This document shows, piece after piece, positions 16,894-24,833 of a DNA stretch of 51,284 bases. This DNA is from Cryobacterium sp. Lineage in GTDB: Bacteria > Actinomycetota > Actinomycetes > Actinomycetales > Microbacteriaceae. Position numbers and translations under genes: made by a program. The first letter of the stretch is position 1. Each line of letters begins with the position of its first letter. The notes under the pieces were generated by a model, which worked only from the letters and a program-made list of their open reading frames with translations, did not search any database and was not told the origin of the DNA. The stretch spans positions 1 through 51,284 of the forward strand of contig NZ_JAJAYI010000032.1 of NCBI RefSeq assembly GCF_026786305.1, in the 5' to 3' direction.

Positions 16894-16901
16894 CCGCGTC
16901 G

Positions 16902-17271
16902 CCAGAGCTGATCGGGTTCGGTCTTGACTCCCTCGTTGAGGTGCTGTCCGCGGCCGCGGTGGCATGGCAATTCTCCGGCCCCGACCCTCAGCCTGGCTGA
17001 AAGGGGTGCCGGCCGGAAACTAGGTTCCGCCACGGCCATCGCGGACTCGAAACAAACCCTGATTTACTCCTATCTCTCGGCTGCGCTCCTGATCGGGCTG
17101 CTGCTGAACACCCTGCTCGGGTGGACGTGGGCCGACTCTGGTGCAGCGTTGGTGCTCGTCGTCTTCGCCATCCGGGAGGGCCTCGAGGCCTGGCGAGGCG
17201 ATGCGTGCAAGGCCCCCGTGTCAGCCCTGACCGGCGAGCGGACCGTGGAACACGACGACTGCTGCGGCTGA
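16902..17271 (+). pseudogene. Cation-diffusion-facilitator-type efflux gene, internally deleted and frameshifted
   Basis: The first part reads 'ELIGFGLDSLVEVLSAAAVA' plus 'WQFSG' (second membrane helix) and hits a TGA after 'PDPQPG'. In another frame, from about 16998, it continues 'RKLGSATAIADSKQTLIYSY', then 'LSAALLIGLLLNTLLGWTWA' and 'REGLEAWRGD', which is the C-terminal third of the same transporter type. Helix 1 and the central 90-100 residues are absent. It sits directly after the CmtR-like sensor, the usual order for sensor plus efflux pump, so heavy-metal efflux from this unit has probably been lost. Confidence 0.75.
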
Positions 17272-17586
17272 CCAGAAACTTCAAAGGGGCATCTGCTGGT
17301 GCTATCTGTGGCTGTGGCTGTGGGCGAGACGGCAGGAGTCGGTGCCGGGCAGCGCCGCCAGGCGCACGCCGGTCGCATTGAAATGGTTCACCGCCTGAGA
17401 CTGGGTGACCGAACGTCGGATTGGCGCCGCTGGGTGCCAACGATCTACCTCTACCCACAGTTCGAGGGCGTCCCCGCCCCGTCCTAACCAGCCCGCACAC
17501 GCATCTGCGAGGTCAGCGGATAGTACCGCTCCAGGGATTTCGAGCCGCGATCGCTTTCACAGTCTCACCGCGCGGTGATGGGGCGC
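17272..17586. other. Non-coding stretch, nothing recognised
   Basis: Short frames occur on both strands but none has a ribosome-binding site or family resemblance. The segment lies between two pseudogenes that face each other. Confidence 0.5.
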
Positions 17587-18061
17587 TCAATTTAGTCCTT
17601 TGGGGGTTGGGTGGAGCAGTGCCGGGCACTCGAGCGTGCCTTGGACAAGCCGGAACGGTGGGTACTCGTCACGCAGCAGAGATGTGCAGGCGAGCACCCG
17701 ATATATCCCGCGATTGATTCCCATGATCAGGTTGAACAGACCAAAACCGTACACCTTCGTGAACAACAGGAAGAGGGCGACGATGAACACCAGCAGGGCC
17801 AGCAGCCCGCCCACGGGTTGACCGTTGCACGCCGCCGACGAACCGCCGGCCAACACCGCCACAATGACCGGGTGCGGCAGGGCGAGCAGCCGCGACGTGA
17901 CCAAGACCTTCCAGCGGGACAGCCGCTCCGGGTAGCGAACGTCGAATGTCACCGAGAAGGCGTTGCGACCCGGCGCTCACGAGCACCCCCAGGATGAGAA
18001 GCAGCATGTGGACGGTACTCATTTTCAGGCGGGGTGACTCCTCTGAAATTGTAGTGGTCAT
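17587..18061 (-). pseudogene. DUF4389-type membrane protein, frameshifted/deleted
   Basis: From ATG 18061 the N-terminus 'STVHMLLLILGVLVSAGS' (first membrane helix) runs into an unrelated frame after 'QRLLG'. A second frame, open from GTG 17952, reads 'FDVRYPERLSRWKVLVTSRL', 'LALLVFIVALFLLFTKVYGF' and 'GINRGIYRVLACTSLLRDEY', ending 'PPFRL...'. This is the DUF4389 core (YPExLxRxxVLVKW...GxxRWxYRVxAYxxLxxDxYPPF). The family normally has a long stretch between helix 1 and this core; here it is missing, so the gene has both a deletion and a frame change near 17950. It is the last gene of a unit with the DUF4386 gene. Confidence 0.65.
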
Positions 18062-18134
18062 GATGGTGCTCCTTCGGTTCGGTGGTGCGTGGGGGTTGTG
18101 AGTTCGGCGTAGCCGGTCTTGCGCCCCCGCATCG

Positions 18135-18803
18135 TCAGAGCCCCGCCGTGACGGGCGACGGCTTGAAGCCCTTGGCGACCAGAAAGACGCCGAGGGAGAA
18201 CTCCCAGCTGGCCAGCAACAGCGCGCCGACGCCCGACAGCAACGACGACGGACCCCAGAGCCCGAACAGCGTGCCGACCACCGACGCGATCAGAATCGGC
18301 GCCCCGATGAAGCCGAGCACGGGAAGAACCCGCGGAACCAGCCGCGACCGATACATCAGTGAACCGAGCAGCAGGGCGTTCAGCGCGGGGATGAAGCCCT
18401 GGCCGAGCACCGTCGTCCAGGTGTTCAGCGCGAGCAGGGCCTTCCCGGTGATGATGGCATCGGCCCCGGCCCCGGCCTGCCGCAGGCTCACAATGGCCAT
18501 GAGGGCCACGACTCCGGCGAAGACGGTGGCAGCCTCGAGGGTTCGCGCCGCGACGAAGCCGAGCGCGACTCCCTCGTTCCGCCGCCGGACCACCGGGTAC
18601 AGCGCAACGGCAGTGCCGATACAGCCCAGGGCCACGATGATCTCGAGCACGACAGCGATGATAACGGCGGTGTCGGGGCCGGCACGGATGATGTAGCCGG
18701 GGTCGGTGCGCACCGCCGCGTAGAGGCCAAGGGTGGGGATGGAGATGAAGGTGACTCGGTAGCAGATGCCCGCGGCGAGCGCGGACTTTCGCAGCGAGGT
18801 CAT
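18135..18803 (-). CDS. DUF4386-family membrane protein
   Basis: 222 residues with six or so membrane helices. The start 'TSLRKSALAAGICYRVTFIS' and 'PVVRRRNEGVALGFVAARTL' then 'EAATVFAGVVALMAIVSLRQ' follow the DUF4386 family, as does 'ALNALLLGSLMYRSRLVPRV' with the terminal 'WEFSLGVFLVAKGFKPSP'. Function unknown. The ATG has no SD of its own but overlaps (ATGA) the stop of a 9-codon frame that begins at GTG 18829 behind AGGAG. The codons of this mini-frame (MSTTTIALE) look like the natural N-terminus of the protein displaced by one base. Confidence 0.85.
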   Translation of the reverse strand: MTSLRKSALAAGICYRVTFISIPTLGLYAAVRTDPGYIIRAGPDTAVIIAVVLEIIVALGCIGTAVALYPVVRRRNEGVALGFVAARTLEAATVFAGVVALMAIVSLRQAGAGADAIITGKALLALNTWTTVLGQGFIPALNALLLGSLMYRSRLVPRVLPVLGFIGAPILIASVVGTLFGLWGPSSLLSGVGALLLASWEFSLGVFLVAKGFKPSPVTAGL

Positions 18804-18829
18804 TCGAGGGCGATAGTTGTGGTTGACAC
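18800..18829 (-). CDS. Nine-codon leader frame coupled to the DUF4386 gene
   Basis: GTG 18829 with AGGAG 6 nt upstream encodes MSTTTIALE and stops at TGA 18802-18800, overlapping the DUF4386 ATG by 4 bases. Either this is a leader peptide providing coupled translation, or a one-base deletion split the true N-terminus from the body. A sequencing slip would look the same. Confidence 0.4.
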   Translation of the reverse strand: MSTTTIALE

Positions 18830-18841
18830 GATGTTCTCCTT

Positions 18842-19069
18842 CTACGGTTCGTCGATCTGAGTGACCGGCACGAGTGCCAGTCCGGTGTCGCGCAGCTTCT
18901 GCAGCACACCGTGCAGCGCGGCCTGATCGTGAATCAGGCCATTAATGAGGGTGGTTCCGTCGCTCTGCGGGGCGAGGGTGAGCTCGTCGAACCAGGCGAC
19001 CCAGCGCGGGCCGAGGTGCCCCCTGACACAGATCTCGAACCGGTGCGGTTCAGGGCCGGCTCCTGTCAC
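18842..19069 (-). CDS. Small protein associated with DUF4386 genes
   Basis: 75 residues: 'FEICVRGHLGPRWVAWFDEL' and 'TLAPQSDGTTLINGLIHDQA' plus 'ALHGVLQKLRDTGLALVPVT'. I recall such short proteins, with the pattern GxLGPRWxxWFDxLTLxxxxDGTTxIxGxxxDQAALHGLLxKxRDLGL, as widespread in Actinobacteria next to DUF4386 and regulator genes. No function is known. The start GTG 19069 has AGGAG 6-7 nt upstream and lies inside a tandem repeat that triplicates this SD-plus-GTG unit. It is 12 bp upstream of the leader frame of the DUF4386 gene, so the genes form an operon. Confidence 0.75.
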   Translation of the reverse strand: MTGAGPEPHRFEICVRGHLGPRWVAWFDELTLAPQSDGTTLINGLIHDQAALHGVLQKLRDTGLALVPVTQIDEP

Positions 19070-19112
19070 GATGGGCTCCTGTCACGATGGGCTCCTGTCA
19101 CGATGGGCTCCT
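19065..19112 (-). repeat. Triplicated 16-bp SD-start-codon unit
   Basis: Three identical 16-bp units (19065-19080, 19081-19096, 19097-19112; minus-strand AGGAGCCCATCGTGAC) and a partial fourth (19058-19064). Each carries an AGGAG and a GTG. Because 16 is not a multiple of 3, the three GTGs are in different frames: the two upstream ones read into TGA after 11 codons each and only the proximal one (19069) enters the 75-residue gene. Confidence 0.9.
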
Positions 19113-19221
19113 TGGTTTCGGTGGTGTTTGAAACCTAGAAGCCGGCATGGTGAGCGGGCACCACCACGTGTGGTGATTATTGTGGTGAACCTAGGCGCTG
19201 CAGGGCTTTACGCCGCGTGCG

Positions 19222-21843
19222 TTACCCGCGCCTGAGCAGGTTGAGCTCAGTGGCCCGGCGCACCGCCGCACGACGGCTGGTGACGCCGAGCTTGGCGTAG
19301 ATTTTCTTCGTGTGCGTACGAACAGTGTTCAGCGACACGACCAGTTCGCGGGCGATCGCCGGGCCGGTCAGCTCGGTCGCGAGCAGCCGCAGCACGTCCA
19401 CTTCACGCGGGCTCAACGGCTCGATCAGCCTCTGCCGCTCGGGCGCGCTGCGCCCCCTCTCAGCGGATGCGAGCAGTCGCCTTACAAAGCGCGGCGCCAT
19501 CCCCTGCTTCGTCGCGGCCCGCAGCAGCGCGACCATCGGCGCACCCTCATCGACGAAGAGCCGCACGTAGCCCTCCGGCTCGGCGAGCTCCAGCGCCCGC
19601 CCCAGCGACTCGAGCGCGGCAGTGTGGTGCCCGCGGAGATGCTCGGCGAGCGCCTGCACCACCAGAATCTCGATCACACTCCCCGTCCGCTCCCCCGCGT
19701 GGGCTGCTTTTAGCAGCCGCGCCAACAGCGGGATCGCCTTGGTGAGCACGCACTCGTCGCGCCCCGCCGCATACTCAGCCAGCAGCACCCGGGCCAGGGT
19801 CAGGTGCTCATACTCGCGCAGGTACGACAGCTCGTCATCAGCGCGCAGTCCTCGCTCCCGCGCCCAGGCCAGCGCCTCGCCCAAGCGACCCGATGCCGCC
19901 CACACCCCCGCCCGCACGGCCGCCACCGGCCGCACATTCGGAAAGAAATCACCCACATACACCCGCTCGGCTTCGTCGAGAAGGTCAACTGCGGCATCCG
20001 CTTCGCCATCAGCGAGGAGTGTGCGCGCCATGGCGACCCGCCACCGATACGGATTCTGCGGCAACCCGCCCGGCTCGCCGAGCTCGTTACTGACGCGCAG
20101 GTGCTCGCGGGCGGCATCGACGTCATCGCGCTCGCGACAGACCTCGGCCAGTCCGACGTGCATGTCGGCTGCCCCGCGCAAAGCAGAGCCGCCGGGCGCT
20201 GTCGCAGACGCCAAACCCCGCTGATAGGCAACCTTCGCATCGCCCAACCGGCCCTGTGTCACGCGGATGTCACCCAGCGCGACGGAGCACCCGGCCACGT
20301 CCGAGAGGTGCCCGGCCTGCCGCAAATGCTGCACCGCAGCAGCCCACCACTCGTGCGCCACCGCGAGATCGCCGCTGGCCCAGTGGGCCAGCCCCAGCAT
20401 GCCGGAGGCCGCTCCGCGCTCGGCGAGGTCGTCGGCTCCGACCAGCTCGAGCGCTTGCCGGGAGTACGTGATGGTGGCGGGCGCATCGTCGAGCGCCCAC
20501 GCCTGTGCGGCCCGATAGATCGCGATTTTGCTGAGGATGCTGCGCTCGGCGGGGTCGGTTCCACCCTGCCCCAGCAGACGCTCGGCAACCTGCAACCGGG
20601 CCTCGACGCCCTCGGTTTTGCCGGTCATCAGCAGGGTCCCCGCGTACAGAACGCTCAGCGGGGGTCGGGCGGCGAGCAGGTCGTCGGGCAGGGCCTCGAG
20701 CCAGTGCAGCAGGGTGACCTCCTGCCGGAGTGCGCCCAGCGCGGGCACGGCACGTTCGATCAGGTCGGCGGCGCGCTCAAAATGTCCGCCGGCCAGGGCA
20801 TGGCGGATCGCCTCGTGCGGTTCGCCGTTCTGCTCGTACCATTCGCTCGCCCGCGTATGCAGCTCAGGAATCAACTCGGGCTGCTCATCGAGCAGTCGCG
20901 CACGGAGCACGTCACCAAACAGGTGGTGGTAGCGATACCACTGGCGGCGGTCGTCGAGCGCGACCAGAAACAGGTTTGCGCGCTCAAGCGCCTGCAGCCT
21001 GGCCCGGCCGCCGCCGTGGCCGGTCACGGCATCGCACAACGGGCCGGTCAGCCGACCCAATATAGAGGTGTGCAGCAGAAAGTTTTGCACCCCATCGGGC
21101 TGGCGCTGCAGAACCTCTTCGAGCAGGTAGTCGACGATATAACGGTCGTCGCCGGCAAAACCGGCGATGAACCCGGCGAGGTCGTCGCGGCCCTGCATCG
21201 ACAGTGCCGCCAGCTGGAGGGCGGCGATCCAGCCTTCGGTGCGGCCGTCAAGCGCGGCCACGTCGGCGTGGGTCAGCGTGAGCCCCATCACCTCGCCGAG
21301 GTACTCCTGCGCTTCGATGGCGCTGAAGCGCAGGTCGTCGGCGCGAATCTCGAGAAGCTGACGGCGCACTCGCATCCGTGCCAGGGGAAGGGCCGGGTCG
21401 GAGCGGCTCGCGATGACCAGATGTACCTGTGGAGGCAGGTGCTCGACCAGAAAAGCCAGGTCGCGCTGCACGTCAGGCGACTCGATGACGTGAAAGTCGT
21501 CGAGCACCAGCACGACCTCGATCGGCAGTGACTGCAGGGCGTTGAGCAGCGGAACGACCGCTGGCTCGAGCGCCAGCCCGGTTGCTTTGTTCAACGCGGC
21601 AACCAGATACGACCAGAACACAACCGGGTCATTGTCGCTCGCGTCGAGCGTGACCCAGGCCACGGGCCTGGGGTCAGCAGCCAGCCACTCGGTCAGCAGG
21701 GTCGTCTTGCCGAACCCCGCCGGAGCCGACACGAGCAGCAGTGTGGCCTCGCCGGCGAGGCGCTCGTTCAGCCGGGTGCGCTCGACCAGGCCGTGTCGCC
21801 GCTGGGGCAGGTACAACTTGGTCTCGAGCAACGGGCCTGCCAT
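19222..21843 (-). CDS. MalT-like LuxR-family regulator (LAL/STAND ATPase)
   Basis: 873 residues from ATG 21843, with GAGG 5 nt upstream; the GTG two codons earlier overlaps the SD. N-terminal STAND NTPase: Walker A 'SAPAGFGKTTLL' (about residues 39-50), 'PVAWVTLDASDNDPVVFW' and Walker B 'VVLVLDDFHVI'. The middle (about 330-790) is a helical TPR-like sensor region. The C-terminal LuxR-type HTH reads 'LSPREVDVLRLLATELTGPA' and 'IARELVVSLNTVRTHTKKIY' plus 'AKLGVTSRRAAV'. It is a large ATP-dependent activator whose inducer cannot be told. It lies upstream of, and on the same strand as, the small protein and DUF4386 genes, its likely targets. Confidence 0.93.
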   Translation of the reverse strand: MAGPLLETKLYLPQRRHGLVERTRLNERLAGEATLLLVSAPAGFGKTTLLTEWLAADPRPVAWVTLDASDNDPVVFWSYLVAALNKATGLALEPAVVPLLNALQSLPIEVVLVLDDFHVIESPDVQRDLAFLVEHLPPQVHLVIASRSDPALPLARMRVRRQLLEIRADDLRFSAIEAQEYLGEVMGLTLTHADVAALDGRTEGWIAALQLAALSMQGRDDLAGFIAGFAGDDRYIVDYLLEEVLQRQPDGVQNFLLHTSILGRLTGPLCDAVTGHGGGRARLQALERANLFLVALDDRRQWYRYHHLFGDVLRARLLDEQPELIPELHTRASEWYEQNGEPHEAIRHALAGGHFERAADLIERAVPALGALRQEVTLLHWLEALPDDLLAARPPLSVLYAGTLLMTGKTEGVEARLQVAERLLGQGGTDPAERSILSKIAIYRAAQAWALDDAPATITYSRQALELVGADDLAERGAASGMLGLAHWASGDLAVAHEWWAAAVQHLRQAGHLSDVAGCSVALGDIRVTQGRLGDAKVAYQRGLASATAPGGSALRGAADMHVGLAEVCRERDDVDAAREHLRVSNELGEPGGLPQNPYRWRVAMARTLLADGEADAAVDLLDEAERVYVGDFFPNVRPVAAVRAGVWAASGRLGEALAWARERGLRADDELSYLREYEHLTLARVLLAEYAAGRDECVLTKAIPLLARLLKAAHAGERTGSVIEILVVQALAEHLRGHHTAALESLGRALELAEPEGYVRLFVDEGAPMVALLRAATKQGMAPRFVRRLLASAERGRSAPERQRLIEPLSPREVDVLRLLATELTGPAIARELVVSLNTVRTHTKKIYAKLGVTSRRAAVRRATELNLLRRG

Positions 21844-21926
21844 GACCACCTCACTTCAACCGGCCGGGGTGGTCACAGCGTAGTAGCTTGTCGCTTCGCG
21901 CAGCGGATGCCGGGCTATGCTCCCCG

Positions 21927-22301
21927 TCAGCCCTTGGGGATGCCGTACTCGGCGGCGCTGGCGAATTCGATGCCGACGAATGCTTCGCCACCGACGACGT
22001 GGGCGTCGTGGCCCGGCGGAATAGCGTATGAGTCGCCGGCGATGATTGTGGCGGTGGCGCCATCATCGAGCACGGTTTCCAGCGTTCCGGACACGCAGTA
22101 GCCCACGTGTTGCAGCTGGCAGGACTCGGTGTGCACGACGGGCTTGATGCATTCGGACCAGGACCAGCCGGGTTCCATGCGCAGGCGGCCAATCGTCTAT
22201 TCGCCGAGGTGGTTGACGCCCAGATTGGTCTTCTCGGGTGTGCGGCGTTCGTCGGGGGTGTCAAACGACTTGACGTGCATATGGCTCATGGTGTCAGACA
22301 T
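21927..22301 (-). pseudogene. Cupin gene interrupted by an in-frame amber codon
   Basis: ATG 22301 has a very strong SD (AAGGAGG, 5-nt spacer). The frame reads 'SHMHVKSFDTPDERRTPEKT', then TAG at 22199-22197, then continues in the same frame 'TIGRLRMEPGWSWSECIKPV' and 'VHTESCQLQHVGYCVSGTLE', ending 'VGIEFASAAEYG'. Together this is a complete small cupin of 123 residues (family form: RLEPGWRWSxxxKPxxGTxxCxxxHxGYxxSGxL...PGHDAWxxGxExxxxxEF). Nothing else in the gene is damaged, so the lesion looks recent or is a sequencing error. Restart at ATG 22178 would lack an SD. Confidence 0.75.
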
Positions 22302-22662
22302 GGGATCCTCCTTGTCGTGGAGGGCCAGCGGATTATGGGTCCGGGCACGTGGCCCAGCAGGCATCGACGGACTCAACGCCCAGAATAGTCGCCCCTCGGG
22401 ATTCGGTAAGGGGTCGCGACGACTTCTTGCGCGTCATTTCCCGTGATCCGCTCGGCGCACTGAGCTATCGACACAACTTTATTATTCGAGAGCATTCGTC
22501 AATTCATCAACTCAGCAGCCTTAAGGCCAGGTGAACAAGAGGCCAATAGACCCGCCGCAGTGCACGATTTTTCGAGCCCACCAAATATGTTCGATATGGA
22601 ATGTTTTTATGCCCGACGATCGGTGGCCTTCCGACGCCACCTCGTCGCGAAGAGAGGTCACA
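22302..22662. other. Intergenic region upstream of the ABC importer
   Basis: No gene recognised. It contains an AT-rich stretch (22475-22505) suited to a promoter and a perfect 10-bp palindrome GCCTTAAGGC at 22518-22527. The importer gene's operator may lie here. I see no DtxR/IdeR-type iron box. A GTG-initiated frame open from 22531 merges into the binding-protein gene but lacks an SD. Confidence 0.4.
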
Positions 22663-23727
22663 GTGCGTACACGTAACTCGAGATCAGTAGCGATATCAGC
22701 GGTTGTCCTCGGCGCTCTCGCCTTGAGCGGATGCAGCGCCCCCGAGGCGACCTCGTCGAAAGAAGCCCCCGGCACACTGATCGTGTACACGAACTCCAAC
22801 TCAGATGGCCGTGGTGAATGGATCACAGAGAAAGCCGCTGAAGCGGGTTTTGCCATCGAGATAGTGGGACTCGGCGGAGCCGATCTCGCCAATCGCATTG
22901 TCGCGGAGAAGAACAACCCGGTCGGTGACGTTGTTTTCGGCCTCAACAACATGTTCTTCGAGACCCTCAAGGCTGAAGAGACCATCACTGCCTACAAGCC
23001 GTCCTGGGCGAGCGAGGTCGATGCCAACGCCGGCGACCCCATGGACGGCGCATTCTGGCCGCTCGTGGAGCAGGCCATCGTGACCGTGTACGACACAAAT
23101 AAGGTGGCAGCATCCGCTGTGCCCAACGATGTTGCGCAGCTGCACAGCGAGGCCAAATACTCCGGCCGTTACGAGGTCAACCCGAGCCTGGGGCAGGCGA
23201 CACCGCAACTCGTCCTCTCGGGAATCGTCGCCAACTATGCAAGCCGGAGTGGCGACCTTGGTGTCTCCGACACAGGTTGGAAAGAAGTTGCCGACTACTA
23301 CGCGAACGGCTCCCCCGCCGTTGAAGGCACCGACCTCTACGCACGAATTGCTCGCGGCGAAGTGGATTATGGTGTGCTCCCGAGCAGCGGCATCACGAGT
23401 CGCGATGCTGAATATGGCACAGCGACGGGCATCGTGCCCCAGTCTGATGGCTATGCCTATGTGACCGAACAGATCGCGCTCGTTGCCGGCGGAAAGCGCC
23501 CGACGCAGAGTCAAAAATTCATCGACTGGTTCGGAAGTGCCGACGTGCAGGGACAGTTCGCGCAGCAATTCGCTGCCTACCCCGTGAATGAGGGCGCTCG
23601 GGCAGCGGCCCTTCCGGCGGTCGTCGAGCTGATCGAATCTCTCCCCCGGCAAGACATCGACTATGCCGCCGTGCGTGAGCACATCGGCGAATGGGTCGAG
23701 AAGACCGAACTCGAGTACCTTCCCTAA
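22663..23727 (+). CDS. ABC importer substrate-binding lipoprotein (ferric-iron/phosphonate type)
   Basis: 354 residues from GTG 22663 with GAGAGG 5 nt upstream. Lipoprotein signal 'ISAVVLGALALSGC' with the lipobox Cys near residue 25. The mature part begins 'LIVYTNSNSDGRGEWITEKA' and includes 'NPVGDVVFGLNNMFFETLKA', 'PSLGQATPQLVLSGIVANYA' and 'QKFIDWFGSADVQGQFAQQF', the pattern of class-II binding proteins of the FbpA/AfuA and 2-aminoethylphosphonate groups. The substrate is not decided by sequence. It is the first gene of a complete three-gene importer operon. Confidence 0.88.
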   Translation: MRTRNSRSVAISAVVLGALALSGCSAPEATSSKEAPGTLIVYTNSNSDGRGEWITEKAAEAGFAIEIVGLGGADLANRIVAEKNNPVGDVVFGLNNMFFETLKAEETITAYKPSWASEVDANAGDPMDGAFWPLVEQAIVTVYDTNKVAASAVPNDVAQLHSEAKYSGRYEVNPSLGQATPQLVLSGIVANYASRSGDLGVSDTGWKEVADYYANGSPAVEGTDLYARIARGEVDYGVLPSSGITSRDAEYGTATGIVPQSDGYAYVTEQIALVAGGKRPTQSQKFIDWFGSADVQGQFAQQFAAYPVNEGARAAALPAVVELIESLPRQDIDYAAVREHIGEWVEKTELEYLP

Positions 23728-23790
23728 CGAGTCGGCGCAGGCGTCTGCGGGTACACCCGCATACGCCTTTTCGATACCGAGCATCGAACG

Positions 23791-23805
23791 CGGGGTGATT
23801 CCCCG
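23791..23805 (+). promoter_or_regulatory. Short hairpin before the ATPase ribosome-binding site
   Basis: CGGGG-TGATT-CCCCG forms a 5-bp GC stem just upstream of GAGGAG and the ATG at 23816. Such hairpins between a binding-protein gene and its ATPase gene often reduce downstream expression by ending or stabilising the upstream mRNA. There is no T-run. Confidence 0.4.
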
Positions 23806-23815
23806 AGGAGCCCCA

Positions 23816-24820
23816 ATGATCAAATACGACAAAATAGAAGTGACGTTCGGCGACCACAAGGCCATCCCCGAGCTCTCGCTCCATGTGGCCGAGGGCGAGT
23901 TCTTCACCCTGCTCGGGCCATCCGGCTGCGGCAAGACGACAGCGCTGAGAACCCTCGCCGGCTTCATTGAGCCCACTGGCGGCGAAATCTATATCGACGG
24001 CACGGCCTCGACGCGGGTGCCGAGCGAGAAACGCCGCATCGGCATGGTGTTTCAGAACTACGCCTTGTTTCCAAGTATGACTGTCGGGCAGAATATCGCC
24101 TTCGGCCTGACCGTTCAAAAGATGAGCAAAGCGGATACGAAACGGCTGGTCACCGAAATTGCCGGCCAAGTGCAGCTGTCGACCGACCAACTCGACAAGA
24201 ACGTGTCTGAACTCTCCGGTGGGCAGCAACAACGCGTGGCCATTGCCCGTGCGCTGGTTCTCAAGCCGCGCATCCTGCTGCTCGACGAACCGCTCTCGAA
24301 CCTCGATGCCAAACTCAGGGTTCAACTGCGCGAGCAGCTGAAAGACCTGCAGCGCGACCTCGGCATCACCACGGTATATGTGACCCACGATCAAGAAGAA
24401 GCACTCACCATGAGCGATCGCATCGCCGTGTTCAATCGGGGCGTCATTGAGCAGATCGGCACGCCAGCAGACATTTACGATCGCTCCCGCACCGAGTTTG
24501 TGTGCACGTTCATCGGTGCGATCAACCGGCTCGCGGCCCACACCGTGCGTGAACTCGTTGGCGGCGGCGCAACAGATCTCGACCCGAACAAGACCAGCTA
24601 CGTCAGGTTGGAGAAGGTCTCGCTCAGGCCCTCGTCGAATTCGGCGAGCCTGCGCGGGTCGGTGCAGGAACGCGCCTACCACGGTGCCTACAGCACTTAC
24701 ACGCTCCGTTCCGGTGAAAGCACGATCCGGGCGATGGTGATCGAGGATGGTGCCGCTCCCCTGCCCGAGGGATCATCGGTCACGGTGCACATCGACCCGT
24801 CGTCGATCCTGCAGTACTGA
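23816..24820 (+). CDS. ABC importer ATP-binding protein
   Basis: 334 residues from ATG 23816 (GAGGAG 6-7 nt upstream); the frame stays open further up but overlaps the previous gene's end. Walker A 'LLGPSGCGKTTALRTLAG', Q-loop 'FQNYALFPSMT', signature 'LSGGQQQRVAIARAL', Walker B 'PRILLLDEPLSNLDAKLR', H-loop 'VYVTHDQEEALTMSDR'. The C-terminal 80 residues form a TOBE-like regulatory extension ('RLEKVSLRPSS', 'SSVTVHIDPSSILQY'). It belongs to the CysA/PotA/FbpC-type importer subfamily and energises the downstream fused permease. Confidence 0.95.
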   Translation: MIKYDKIEVTFGDHKAIPELSLHVAEGEFFTLLGPSGCGKTTALRTLAGFIEPTGGEIYIDGTASTRVPSEKRRIGMVFQNYALFPSMTVGQNIAFGLTVQKMSKADTKRLVTEIAGQVQLSTDQLDKNVSELSGGQQQRVAIARALVLKPRILLLDEPLSNLDAKLRVQLREQLKDLQRDLGITTVYVTHDQEEALTMSDRIAVFNRGVIEQIGTPADIYDRSRTEFVCTFIGAINRLAAHTVRELVGGGATDLDPNKTSYVRLEKVSLRPSSNSASLRGSVQERAYHGAYSTYTLRSGESTIRAMVIEDGAAPLPEGSSVTVHIDPSSILQY

Positions 24821-24833
24821 AACGGAGCAGCTT

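Noticed and set aside
19804..21531. 575-codon plus-strand open frame
   Set aside because: Antisense to the LAL regulator and lacking recognisable motifs.
22530..22536. GGTGAAC (reverse GTTCACC) before the importer as a Pho box
   Set aside because: Single copy with no spaced partner; such a 7-mer is expected several times by chance in this window.
23663..23815. N-terminal extension of the ABC ATPase
   Set aside because: It overlaps the binding-protein gene, and a good SD precedes the ATG at 23816.
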